Source: Nitrosomonadales bacterium (GTDB lineage Bacteria; Pseudomonadota; Gammaproteobacteria; Burkholderiales; Gallionellaceae). From it: DNA of 64,000 nucleotides. Positions 55,072 to 64,000 of the stretch are shown in pieces; position 1 is the first letter of the stretch; each line of letters begins with the position of its first letter. The stretch is taken from contig JACRED010000006.1 in the NCBI GenBank assembly GCA_016218415.1, forward strand, positions 1 through 64,000, written 5' to 3'. The notes beneath the pieces were generated by a model. The model ran no database searches and had not been told where the DNA came from. It was given only the letters and a program-made list of their open reading frames with translations. Both the position numbers and the translations under genes were made by a program.

Positions 55072-57630
55072 ATGGAAAAAAGCACCTCATACATTTTAGA
55101 AGTCCGTCCGAAAATTCCCGCGCGCCTGGCGCGTCTTGAAGAGCTCGCAAACAATCTCTGGTATAGCTGGGATCGCCCGACCCGCGCGCTGTTTGCAAGG
55201 TTGCATCCGGGGTTGTGGAGGGCCAGCGGGCACAGCCCCAAGGCATTTTTGAAGCGCATCGACGAGCAGCGCCTGCTGGATGCTGCCGAAGATGAAGTGT
55301 TCATCGGCAATTTCAACCGGGTGCTGGCGGCCTATGACACCTATCATGCGCATCGCTTGCAGGCTGCCGGATCCGACTTGGACCAGGAAGATCTGGTCGC
55401 CTATTTCTGCGCGGAGTTCGGCTTCCACGAAAGCTTTCCGATCTATTCGGGCGGCTTGGGCATCCTGGCCGGAGACCATTGCAAGGCGGCCAGCGATCTG
55501 CGTTTGCCCTTCATCGGTGTCGGATTGCTGTATCGCCAGGGATATTTCCACCAGACCATAGACGGCGACGGCAACCAGATCGCCACCAATAGCGATTCGC
55601 ATTTCGAGGATCTGCCCATCGTGCCCGCGCTGCGTGCCGACGGCACCGAGGCATACACCTCGGTGGACCTGCCGGGACGCAAGCTCGACATCAAGATATG
55701 GCAGGCCAGGATAGGACATATCACGCTGTATCTGCTGGATACCGATCTGGACAGCAACAGCCCGCACGACCGGGATATCACGCACCGGCTGTACGGCGGC
55801 GACAAGGTGATGCGCATCGAGCAGGAGATCGTGCTCGGCATCGGCGGCGTGCTCGCACTCCATGTGCTGGGCTTGAGGCCGACGGTGTGGCACATCAACG
55901 AGGGACATGCGGCATTTCTGGTGCTGGAACGGGTGCGGCAGAAGATCGGGGAGGAAAATCTGGATTTTGCGTCCGCACTCGAGTGTGTGGCGGTCAATAC
56001 GGTGTTCACCACACACACGCCCGTACCTGCCGGGCACGATCATTTCAGCGAAGGCATGGTGCAGACCTACTTCGAGCATTACTATCCCGGGATCAAACTG
56101 GGCCGCGAGGAATTTCTGGCACTGGGCCGCGCCAAGGACAGCCCCGATTTCAACATGACCGCGCTGGCGATACGCGGCTCGCGTTTCCATAACGGCGTAT
56201 CGCGCATCCACGGTGAGGTGTCGTCCGTCATCTGCGGCGATATGTGGCCGGAAATCGAGCACCGGGAAAACCCGATGACCTATGTCACCAATGGCGTGCA
56301 TGCGCCGACTTTCCTGGCATCGGAGTGGATCGAAGCGCTGGAGCGGCACCTCGGACTGGAATGGAGCGCGCGCATGAACGACGTGGACTTCTGGGAGGGT
56401 GTGGAAAACATTCCCGACCACCTGTTCTGGAGCGTGCACCAATCGCTGAAAGCCAAGATGCTGCTCGCGGTGCGCGAGCGCATCAGCGAGCAGCATTTCC
56501 GCAATCACGGTTCGGAAGCCCACCTGGACCGCCTGCTCAAATACGTCAATCCGGAAAACCCGAACATCCTGACCATCGGTTTTGCGCGGCGCTTCGCCAC
56601 CTACAAACGCGCGACCATGCTGTTCGGCAATCTGGACTGGCTGCGCGAAATCCTGCACAACCCGGAGCGTCCGGTGGTGTTCATCTTCGCGGGCAAGGCG
56701 CATCCGGCGGACATCCCGGGGCAGGATCTGATCCGCCGCATCACCCAGATATCCAAGATGACCGAGTTCATCGGCAAGATCCTGATCGTGGAAGGTTACG
56801 ATCTCGCGCTGTCGCGCAAGCTGGTAACGGGCGTCGATGTCTGGCTGAACACCCCGCTGTATCCGCTGGAAGCGAGCGGCACATCCGGCATGAAGGCCGG
56901 CATCAACGGCGCGATCAATCTGTCCGTGCTGGACGGCTGGTGGGGCGAGAGTTATGACGGAAAGAACGGCTGGGCGATCAAGCCGGTATCGGAATCGCTG
57001 AGCGAAGAAGTGCGCACTCATGAAGAAACGCGCACGCTTTACGAGTTGCTGCAGGATCAGGTCGTGCCTCTGTACTACGGGCACGGCAAGATGGGGTTTT
57101 CGCCGGACTGGGTGAAGATGTCCAAGCGTTCGATGGCCACTATCATGCCGCGATTCAACTCCAAACGCATGGTGGGCGAATATCTGGCCAAGTGTTATCT
57201 GCCGGCCAGCCGGCAATATCGTTTGTACCGGCAGGACAATTGCGTGAACTCAAACAGCGTCTCAGCCTGGAAAGGGCGCGTTCTACACGCATGGCCGGGT
57301 GTTTCGCTGCGCCGTCTGGACACGGTGCAGAAGACCATCAACTTTGGCGACAGCCTGGATTTTGAAGTCGCTGTCCAGTTGAATGGTCTCGAACCCAAAG
57401 ATGTGACGGTGGAAATGCTGGTCGGTCTGTTTACCAAGCGGGAAAAGCTCAGGAACACCACCCGGCACAGTTTTGTCGCCACCGGCACGATGACCGAATC
57501 GGGCGAGAATGTCTTTGCGCTCAAATTGCGGCCCGAGCAGTGCGGCAAGCTGGAATACCGTATCCGCGCCTTCCCAAATCATGAATTGCTGACGCATCCA
57601 TTCGAAATGGGCATGATGCGCTGGCTGTAA
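55072..57630 (+). CDS. glgP: Alpha-glucan (glycogen/starch) phosphorylase
   Basis: YFCAEFGFHESFPIYSGGLGILAGDHCKAASDLRLPFIGVGLLYRQGYF; EASGTSGMKAGINGAINLSVLDGWWGE. Confidence 0.95.
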   Translation: MEKSTSYILEVRPKIPARLARLEELANNLWYSWDRPTRALFARLHPGLWRASGHSPKAFLKRIDEQRLLDAAEDEVFIGNFNRVLAAYDTYHAHRLQAAGSDLDQEDLVAYFCAEFGFHESFPIYSGGLGILAGDHCKAASDLRLPFIGVGLLYRQGYFHQTIDGDGNQIATNSDSHFEDLPIVPALRADGTEAYTSVDLPGRKLDIKIWQARIGHITLYLLDTDLDSNSPHDRDITHRLYGGDKVMRIEQEIVLGIGGVLALHVLGLRPTVWHINEGHAAFLVLERVRQKIGEENLDFASALECVAVNTVFTTHTPVPAGHDHFSEGMVQTYFEHYYPGIKLGREEFLALGRAKDSPDFNMTALAIRGSRFHNGVSRIHGEVSSVICGDMWPEIEHRENPMTYVTNGVHAPTFLASEWIEALERHLGLEWSARMNDVDFWEGVENIPDHLFWSVHQSLKAKMLLAVRERISEQHFRNHGSEAHLDRLLKYVNPENPNILTIGFARRFATYKRATMLFGNLDWLREILHNPERPVVFIFAGKAHPADIPGQDLIRRITQISKMTEFIGKILIVEGYDLALSRKLVTGVDVWLNTPLYPLEASGTSGMKAGINGAINLSVLDGWWGESYDGKNGWAIKPVSESLSEEVRTHEETRTLYELLQDQVVPLYYGHGKMGFSPDWVKMSKRSMATIMPRFNSKRMVGEYLAKCYLPASRQYRLYRQDNCVNSNSVSAWKGRVLHAWPGVSLRRLDTVQKTINFGDSLDFEVAVQLNGLEPKDVTVEMLVGLFTKREKLRNTTRHSFVATGTMTESGENVFALKLRPEQCGKLEYRIRAFPNHELLTHPFEMGMMRWL

Positions 57631-57676
57631 GCACAACGAATGCGCATGCTGGTTTTGCGCCGAAAGTGAGTCAAAC

Positions 57677-59134
57677 TTGGTCGAGCTAAAAGTTCTTTTT
57701 GCGACTTCAGAAGTAGCGCCGCTGGTCAAGACGGGCGGCCTGGCCGATGTCAGCGGCGCATTGCCCGCAGCGCTGCGCGCCCTCGGTACGGATGTGCGCG
57801 TGCTGGTGCCGGGTTACAACCCGGTCATCGCGCAACTGGCCCAATATCAGGTGGTCGCGCAGTTCGATGAGCTGCCGGGATTCCCGTCGTCGCGGCTGTT
57901 ATCCGGTGCCCTGCCGAGTGGCGTGCCGCTGCTGGTGCTGGATTGCCCCAGTCTATACCAGCGTGAAGGCGGCCCCTACCAGAATGTCCACGGAAAAGAC
58001 TGGGCTGATAACGCGTTGCGTTTCGGCCTGCTCTCCCGGGTGGCTGCATTGCTGGGCAGCAGCGCATCGCCGCTTGCCTGGCATCCCGACCTGGTGCATT
58101 GCAACGACTGGCAAACCGGTCTGGCTCCGGCCTTTTTGCACTTTGAGCCGGGCGCGGCGCCCGGCATCATCTCGATACACAACCTGGCATTCCAGGGCAA
58201 TTTTCCGCCGGAGACCGTACAGCAGCTCGGCTTGCCACCATCCTGTTACAGCATCGACGGCGTCGAATTTTACGGCAACATGTCGTTTCTCAAGGCGGGG
58301 CTGTTCTATGCCGACCACATCACCACGGTCAGTCCGAATTACGCCAGAGAAATACAGCAGGAGCAGCTCGGATTCGGCATGCAGGGACTGCTGGCCAGGC
58401 GCAGCAGCAGCCTCACCGGCATACTCAACGGTATCGACACGGACGAGTGGAACCCCGCCACCGATAGTCACCTCGCCAGGACATACAGCCGCGCGAAAAT
58501 GAGCGGCAAGGCGGCCAACAAGAAGGCGCTGCAGAAAAAGCTGGGCCTGGATTCGGAGCCGGACATACCGTTGCTCGGCGTGGTCAGCCGCTTCACCCAT
58601 CAAAAGGGCCTGGACCTGTTGCTGGAGATCGCGCCGCGCCTGATCGAATTGCCGGTGCAACTGGCCATGTTGGGCACCGGCGATGCGGCAATGCAAAAGA
58701 CCGCGAAAGATTTATCCCATCTTTATCCCGGACAGATCGGCGTGATGGTCGGTTTTGACGAAGGCCTGTCGCATCAGATCGAGGCGGGTGCGGACATGTT
58801 TGTCATGCCTTCGCGATTCGAGCCCTGCGGCCTGAACCAGCTGTACAGCCAGCGCTATGGCACGCCGCCGATCGTTCACGCTACCGGCGGCCTGGCCGAT
58901 TCGGTGGTGGACTGTACCGCGGCAACGCTAAGTGACGGAACTGCCAGCGGCTTCAGTTTCGATGGCATGTCCGCCGAAAACCTGTATGGCACTATCGCGC
59001 GTGCGGTCGGCCTCTATCAGGACAAACGCAAATGGTCCGCGTTGTGCAACAATTGCATGGCGAAAGACTTCAGCTGGCAGCGCAGCGCCGAAGCCTATCG
59101 CGCGGTGTACGCCAAAGTGCTGGGGCACGGTTGA
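57677..59134 (+). CDS. glgA: Glycogen synthase (ADP-glucose type)
   Basis: KVLFATSEVAPLVKTGGLADVSGALPAALRALGTDVRVLVPGY. Confidence 0.96.
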   Translation: MVELKVLFATSEVAPLVKTGGLADVSGALPAALRALGTDVRVLVPGYNPVIAQLAQYQVVAQFDELPGFPSSRLLSGALPSGVPLLVLDCPSLYQREGGPYQNVHGKDWADNALRFGLLSRVAALLGSSASPLAWHPDLVHCNDWQTGLAPAFLHFEPGAAPGIISIHNLAFQGNFPPETVQQLGLPPSCYSIDGVEFYGNMSFLKAGLFYADHITTVSPNYAREIQQEQLGFGMQGLLARRSSSLTGILNGIDTDEWNPATDSHLARTYSRAKMSGKAANKKALQKKLGLDSEPDIPLLGVVSRFTHQKGLDLLLEIAPRLIELPVQLAMLGTGDAAMQKTAKDLSHLYPGQIGVMVGFDEGLSHQIEAGADMFVMPSRFEPCGLNQLYSQRYGTPPIVHATGGLADSVVDCTAATLSDGTASGFSFDGMSAENLYGTIARAVGLYQDKRKWSALCNNCMAKDFSWQRSAEAYRAVYAKVLGHG

Positions 59135-59208
59135 TCACCGTTTTGCGTGCCCCCATCGCGATAGACTGAAGGCGGACAAAACCCGGCAACCTGAATCGAG
59201 GAAAGAAA

Positions 59209-59445
59209 ATGTGCCTTGCCATACCCGCGCGCGTTGAACAATTGACCGGTGCAGATGCGGCTATCGTCAATCTGGGCGGTGTGCGCAAGGAAATCTCGCT
59301 TGCGCTGGTTGCGGACGTCGCGGTGGGCGATTACGTCATCGTGCATGTCGGCTACGCGCTGCAAAAACTTGATGAGGAAGAGGCGCTGCAAACGCTGGCG
59401 ATGTTTGCCGAGATGGGCGGAATTGCCGATGAGTCACCTGCATGA
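59209..59445 (+). CDS. hypC: Hydrogenase maturation chaperone HypC
   Basis: MCLAIPARVEQLTGADAAIVNLGGVRKEISLALVADVAVGDYVIVHVGYAL. Confidence 0.96.
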   Translation: MCLAIPARVEQLTGADAAIVNLGGVRKEISLALVADVAVGDYVIVHVGYALQKLDEEEALQTLAMFAEMGGIADESPA

Positions 59446-60554
59446 AGTATGTCGATGAATTTCGCGATGGCGAACTGGCAAAGAACATCGCCGCAAACAT
59501 TGCCCGCGAAGCTGATCCGCAACGCAACTACCGCCTGATGGAATTCTGCGGCGGACACACCCACGCCATCTCCCGCTATGGAATAACCGACCTGTTGCCC
59601 GCCAACGTGCGCATGATCCACGGCCCCGGCTGTCCGGTGTGCGTGCTGCCGATCGGGCGGGTGGATCAGGCGATAAGTCTGGCGCGCGAGCATGGCGTGA
59701 TCCTGTGCACCTATGCCGACACGATGCGCGTGCCGGCTTCGAACAACCTCACTTTGATGCGTGCCAAGGCTGGCGGGGCAGATATACGCATGATCTATTC
59801 AACGCAGGACGTGCTGAAGATCGCGCGCGACAATCCCGATAGAGAAGTTGTGTTCTTCGCCATCGGTTTCGAGACCACCACGCCGCCCACCGCAGTTGCC
59901 GTAAAACAAGCCGCAACCGAAGGGCTGGAAAACTTCAGCATCCTGTGCAACCACGTGCTGACCCCGGCGGCGATGCATGCGATCCTGGCGGTGGAGGGCG
60001 GCGTCTCGCTGGATGGATTTGTCGGCCCGGCGCACGTTTCCACCGTCATCGGCAGCAAGCCCTATGAGCCTTTCGCCGATGATTACCACAAGCCGGTCGT
60101 GATCGCCGGGTTCGAGCCGCTGGACGTGATGCAGGCCATCCTGATGCTGGTACGCCAGATCAACGAGGGACGGGCAGAGGTCGAAAACGAATTCACCCGC
60201 GCGGTGACGCGCGAAGGCAACCTCAAGGCACAGGCCCTGGTGAACGAGGTATTCGGATTGCGCGACGCGTTCGAGTGGCGCGGACTGGGCAGCGTGCCGC
60301 ACAGCGCATTGAAGCTGCGCCCGGAATTCGCCGCATTTGATGCAGAGTTGAAATTCGCCGTCGATTACGTGGCAGTGCCTGATAACAAGGCTTGCGAATG
60401 CGCCGCGATCCTGCGCGGCGAGAAGCGCCCGCAGGAGTGCAAGATATTCGGCACGGTCTGCACGCCTGAAAACCCGATCGGTTCCTGCATGGTGTCGTCC
60501 GAGGGCGCCTGTGCGGCGCATTATAGTTACGGCAGATTCCGGGAGGATGCATAA
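59442..60554 (+). CDS. hypD: Hydrogenase maturation protein HypD
   Basis: MEFCGGHTHAISRYGITDLLPANVRMIHGPGCPVCVLP. Confidence 0.97.
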   Translation: MKYVDEFRDGELAKNIAANIAREADPQRNYRLMEFCGGHTHAISRYGITDLLPANVRMIHGPGCPVCVLPIGRVDQAISLAREHGVILCTYADTMRVPASNNLTLMRAKAGGADIRMIYSTQDVLKIARDNPDREVVFFAIGFETTTPPTAVAVKQAATEGLENFSILCNHVLTPAAMHAILAVEGGVSLDGFVGPAHVSTVIGSKPYEPFADDYHKPVVIAGFEPLDVMQAILMLVRQINEGRAEVENEFTRAVTREGNLKAQALVNEVFGLRDAFEWRGLGSVPHSALKLRPEFAAFDAELKFAVDYVAVPDNKACECAAILRGEKRPQECKIFGTVCTPENPIGSCMVSSEGACAAHYSYGRFREDA

Positions 60555-60556
60555 GC

Positions 60557-61600
60557 ATGATCAAACCCAACTACACCCGCCCGCTCGACCTGAAAAATGG
60601 CCGTGTCGAAATGTCGCACGGCGCGGGCGGGCGATCGATGGCGCAGCTGATTATCGAACTGTTCGCTGCCGCGTTCGACAACGGCTATCTGGCGCAGGGC
60701 AACGATGGTGCGCTGTTGCCGCCGGTGAGCGGACGTCTGGTGATGTCCTGCGACAGCCATGTGGTATCGCCGCTGTTCTTCGCGGGGGGCGATATCGGCT
60801 GCCTGTCGGTACATGGCACGATCAACGATGTCGCGATGATGGGCGCGCAGCCGCTGTATCTGGCTGCCTCGTTCATCCTCGAAGAAGGTTTCCCGCTGAG
60901 CGACCTCAAGCGCATCGTCGAGTCTATGGCGCGCGCGGCACGGGAAGCGGGCGTGCCCATCGTCACCGGCGATACCAAGGTGGTGGAGCAGGGCAAGGGT
61001 GACGGCGTGTTCATCACCACCACCGGCGTGGGCGTGGTGCGCGAGGGCATCACGCTGTCCGGCCATCTGGCGAAATCGGGCGACAGGATATTGCTGTCAG
61101 GGGCTATAGGCGATCACGGCATGGCGGTGTTGTCGCAACGCGAGAACCTGAGCTTCGATGCGCCCATCGTGTCGGACACGGCGGCACTGCACGGGCTGGT
61201 CGCGGCGATGCTGGACTGCGGCGCGGAACTGCATGTGCTGCGCGACCCGACGCGCGGCGGCCTCGCCACCACGCTGAATGAGATTGCCAAACAATCCGGC
61301 GTGGGCATGCTGCTGCGGGAAGCTGCGATTCCGGTGAATCCCACGGTGGAAGCCGCCTGCGAGTTCCTCGGCCTCGATCCGCTGTATGTCGCCAACGAAG
61401 GCAAGCTGGTCGCGATCTGCGCGCCGCAGGATGCGGAACGATTATTGGCAGTGATGCGTGCTCATGCTTTAGGAAAAGAGTCTGCGATCATCGGCGAGGT
61501 GATCGCGGACGCGCACGGCTTTGTGCAGATGACCACCAAGCTGGGCGGACGGCGCATCGTCGACTGGCTGGCGGGCGAGCAGTTGCCGAGGATTTGTTGA
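60557..61600 (+). CDS. hypE: Hydrogenase maturation protein HypE
   Basis: VEMSHGAGGRSMAQLI; C-terminal catalytic Cys in ...EQLPRIC. Confidence 0.96.
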   Translation: MIKPNYTRPLDLKNGRVEMSHGAGGRSMAQLIIELFAAAFDNGYLAQGNDGALLPPVSGRLVMSCDSHVVSPLFFAGGDIGCLSVHGTINDVAMMGAQPLYLAASFILEEGFPLSDLKRIVESMARAAREAGVPIVTGDTKVVEQGKGDGVFITTTGVGVVREGITLSGHLAKSGDRILLSGAIGDHGMAVLSQRENLSFDAPIVSDTAALHGLVAAMLDCGAELHVLRDPTRGGLATTLNEIAKQSGVGMLLREAAIPVNPTVEAACEFLGLDPLYVANEGKLVAICAPQDAERLLAVMRAHALGKESAIIGEVIADAHGFVQMTTKLGGRRIVDWLAGEQLPRIC

Positions 61601-61650
61601 GGCTGCGCATTTCGCATTCATCTTTATTGAACCTGAAAACGGCAGTTGAT

Positions 61651-61780
61651 CGCGCGGAGACGCGGAGAGCGCGGGGAAATTCAAAGAGAGATGGTCAACG
61701 CAATCACCACCAAATTGGTGAAGTGCATATTTGCTGCCGCAGTTTGATTTTACTCTGCGTTCTCCGCGTCTCCGCGTGAG
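61651..61780. repeat. Family-C palindromic element
   Basis: cgcggagacgcggagagcgc ... gcgttctccgcgtctccgcg inverted repeats about 90 bp apart. Confidence 0.75.
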
Positions 61781-62197
61781 ATGCTTTTCAAAGTTGAAAT
61801 GAACACCGACGACAACACTGAAAAATTTCGCATCGACAAATGGCTGTGGGCCGCGCGCTTCTACAAGACGCGCTCGCTGGCGACGGATGCGATCGAGTGC
61901 GGCAAGGTGCTGCTCAACGAGGTGCGCGTCAAACCGGCCAAGCCGGTCGCGGTCGGCGACATGCTGGACATCCACATCGGGCAGATTCGGTTCGTCGTCG
62001 AGGTGCTGGCGCTGTCGAACAAACGCGGCGCGGCGCCGGTCGCGCAGAAACTGTACCGCGAGACCGACGAGAGCCGCCAGCGTCGCGAGGCCATCGCCGC
62101 ACAGCGCAAGGCAGAACCTGAACCGTTCAACTTCAAGGGCAGGCCGACCAAACGCGACAGGCGCGAGATCGAGAAGGTCAACAAACGGGTGTGGTAA
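61781..62197 (+). CDS. hslR: S4-domain RNA-binding protein, Hsp15-like (start perhaps 61799)
   Basis: FRIDKWLWAARFYKTRSLATDAIECGKVLLNEVRVKPAKPVAVGDMLDI. Confidence 0.92.
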   Translation: MLFKVEMNTDDNTEKFRIDKWLWAARFYKTRSLATDAIECGKVLLNEVRVKPAKPVAVGDMLDIHIGQIRFVVEVLALSNKRGAAPVAQKLYRETDESRQRREAIAAQRKAEPEPFNFKGRPTKRDRREIEKVNKRVW

Positions 62198-62360
62198 ACA
62201 GGACGGGCCGGTGAAACCGTATGGCCGACGGAATCAGCCTGGATCGTGCGAATCAGTCGGTCAAGGCGCGGGCAATAAAACCGGCAGGGCAAAGCAGAAA
62301 TACATCCATGTGTCTCTCGCTTTAGTCCTGCCGTGCAGGTGAAGATGGACGGCCAAAATC

Positions 62361-62489
62361 TCAGCGGCGCTCGACCGGAATCTTCACCTTGACGTAGTAA
62401 CCCTGCTGCTGCAATTCGCGCACCTTGTTCCAGTCCCCGAGCAGGGAGTAGCGCAACACATCGTGGTAATAAACGAGTATCTCCAGCAT
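62361..62489 (-). CDS. Small hypothetical protein (42 aa)
   Basis: MLEILVYYHDVLRYSLLGDWNKVRELQQQGYYVKVKIPVERR; start ATG read at 62489. Confidence 0.45.
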   Translation of the reverse strand: MLEILVYYHDVLRYSLLGDWNKVRELQQQGYYVKVKIPVERR

Positions 62490-62628
62490 GATAGCCTCCA
62501 TCCGTGACCGTGGCTGGCCGGAACCCCGGTGGGATACGCAACCAGCGCAACGCATGATGGAGATATCGGCATGCTGGCGGGATTTATAAGGCGACTATTT
62601 TCTTGCTTATGGAATCAACGAGGTGCGA

Positions 62629-63159
62629 TTACCAGTAATAGATAAGTGCAGTGGCTGTTGTTGGAAAAAATAAATGTCTAAAAGAGTAAGAGCTTGTATA
62701 TGTGTCTGAACGATGCTGATAACTTGCTACAAGTCCGGCCTCAGCTGTGATACTCAAGTTGGGAGACAGATAATACTCAAAAACATATGACGATCCTACC
62801 GAATACGTGTTCGAGCTGTCTCTATTGGATTGCGGGCCGGTAACTCTGAAATAATAAGCCTCCAGGGCTGCATCAAGGTATGTGGAGAAACGATCGGAAT
62901 ATTGAGTGGTATATAAATGACGCTTCAATCCTAGCGCTGCCCGGTAGTAATTGATGTTTCCGCCATTTGAAAAATCGGTGACATTGTCCAAACCGAATGA
63001 AGTATATATCTGGGTGGATTCGCTCAAATCCTTTCTGATGGACAGGCCGTGGGAACCGCCGATAGATAAGCTGTAGTCGCCATGGTTACTTTCCCCGGCC
63101 AATGCGGACGGAGAAATAACAGAAATGAATATTCCCGACAAGACCTTGATACATTTCAT
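62629..63159 (-). CDS. Putative small outer-membrane beta-barrel protein
   Basis: Signal peptide MKCIKVLSGIFISVISPSALAGES, alternating aromatic strands, C-terminal ATALIYYW. Confidence 0.6.
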   Translation of the reverse strand: MKCIKVLSGIFISVISPSALAGESNHGDYSLSIGGSHGLSIRKDLSESTQIYTSFGLDNVTDFSNGGNINYYRAALGLKRHLYTTQYSDRFSTYLDAALEAYYFRVTGPQSNRDSSNTYSVGSSYVFEYYLSPNLSITAEAGLVASYQHRSDTYTSSYSFRHLFFPTTATALIYYW

Positions 63160-63268
63160 CAGACTCTCCCCTTTGGTTTCTTCAGAAAAATTTCTACGGA
63201 TAATTATTGTTTTGGCTTGGATGCCACTCATGGCATCAAAAGCCCAGAGGATAATATCACGGCATTTT

Positions 63269-64000
63269 CTATTCAGACTGCGCTCTGATTAAATCCGCGC
63301 ATCTCACCCCGCTCATCACCGCGCCCTCCAGCGTGGCTGGATAATCGCCCGCCGTGTAGTCTCCCGCCAGCAGCAATCTTGGCAGCGCAGTCTGTTGCGC
63401 GGGGCGTTGCAGGTTGGGCGAGCAGCAGAACGTCGCGCGTTTTTCGGCGATGACTTTGAACCATTGCGGCTGTTCGGCGATGCCGAATTCGTCGCGCAGT
63501 TCGGCGATTACCTTCTGCGCCAGCTCGTCTTGACTCAATTCCTGATGGATGCCTTCCGCGCTGATCACGGCGGCGAGCAGGCCGTGCTGGCCGGCGATCT
63601 GCCCCTTGTCGAACAGCCACTGGCTGATGCGCCGGTGCAGGCCGATCATGGGATGGGGCAGGGTGACGTGGGCGGGGTATTGCAGGTACAGCGTGTAGAT
63701 AGGCTGGTGTTCCAGTGCGTCGATCTGTGCGACGGTGTTTGCGAGTCCAGCAATCGGGCGCAGCAGCTTCGCGGCGACCACCGGCGGCGCGGCGCAGATG
63801 ACGTGGCTGAAACGATAACTTCTTGATACATCCTCCGTTCGTGTTGAGCCTGTCGAAACATGAACGGAGGAATGGCCTTCGACAGGCTCAGGCCGAACGG
63901 CTGAGGGGGTTGTGATGATTTCAAATTCATCTTCAAGCGAACGAATTGCTTCCACACCACACGAGGTGTGTACCTTGCCGCCGCGCCGTTCGACGAAGCT
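63269..64000 (-). CDS. HpnE-like FAD-dependent hydroxysqualene dehydroxylase/desaturase, partial (runs off window)
   Basis: C-terminal LLLAGDYTAGDYPATLEGAVMSGVRCADLIRA; reading frame continues to window end (SFVERRGGKVHTSCGVEAIRSLED). Confidence 0.8.
   Translation of the reverse strand, partial: SFVERRGGKVHTSCGVEAIRSLEDEFEIITTPSAVRPEPVEGHSSVHVSTGSTRTEDVSRSYRFSHVICAAPPVVAAKLLRPIAGLANTVAQIDALEHQPIYTLYLQYPAHVTLPHPMIGLHRRISQWLFDKGQIAGQHGLLAAVISAEGIHQELSQDELAQKVIAELRDEFGIAEQPQWFKVIAEKRATFCCSPNLQRPAQQTALPRLLLAGDYTAGDYPATLEGAVMSGVRCADLIRAQSE
63834..63900. repeat. Family-A REP-like repeat within the hpnE-like ORF
   Basis: ccgttcgtgttgagcctgtcgaaacatgaacggaggaatggccttcgacaggctcaggccgaacgg. Confidence 0.85.

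Noticed and set aside
55096-57216. 706-aa minus-strand ORF antisense to glgP
   Set aside because: Shadow ORF of a GC-rich gene, no recognisable domain.
1-64000. CRISPR arrays, tRNA or rRNA genes
   Set aside because: No regularly spaced identical repeats and no recognisable tRNA/rRNA sequence was seen on reading; not excluded by a tool-based scan.

Overview
This window looks like a chromosomal segment of a GC-rich betaproteobacterium; a Gallionellaceae/Nitrosomonadales-like origin is an inference from gene content and synteny. It opens with an IS110-family insertion sequence abutting a 5'-truncated matrixin-like metalloprotease fragment. Next comes a long conserved block: rpsB-(ilvD)-tsf-pyrH-frr-uppS-cdsA-dxr-rseP-bamA-skp-lpxD-fabZ-lpxA-lpxB-rnhB. 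Later features are a DmeF-like CDF exporter, a MacA/MacB-type efflux operon interrupted by a low-GC ORF, an HDOD protein, earP-efp, and a TMTC-like TPR membrane protein. A minus-strand signalling cluster follows: GGDEF, a degenerate EAL, a decayed PhnD-like gene, CHASE-PAS histidine kinase, Rcp-like receiver and HD-GYP. Then come lolD-lolC, an RpfE-like protein, an MscS-cNMP channel, accA-tilS-ndk-rlmN-pilF-rodZ-ispG, glgP-glgA, hypCDE, hslR, a small outer-membrane protein and a partial hpnE-like gene. The most notable non-obvious signals are: (1) REP-like palindromic repeats inserted in frame into at least three ORFs; (2) a structured 3' non-coding region of the IS110 element that may encode a bridge/seek RNA; (3) overlapping, mutually exclusive hairpins in front of skp; (4) an EAL domain that has lost its DDFG motif, next to intact GGDEF and HD-GYP enzymes; (5) ilvD inserted between rpsB and tsf; (6) a low-GC orphan ORF splitting the efflux operon. 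No CRISPR array, rRNA or tRNA was recognised. All calls are from reading the sequence; no database search was run.
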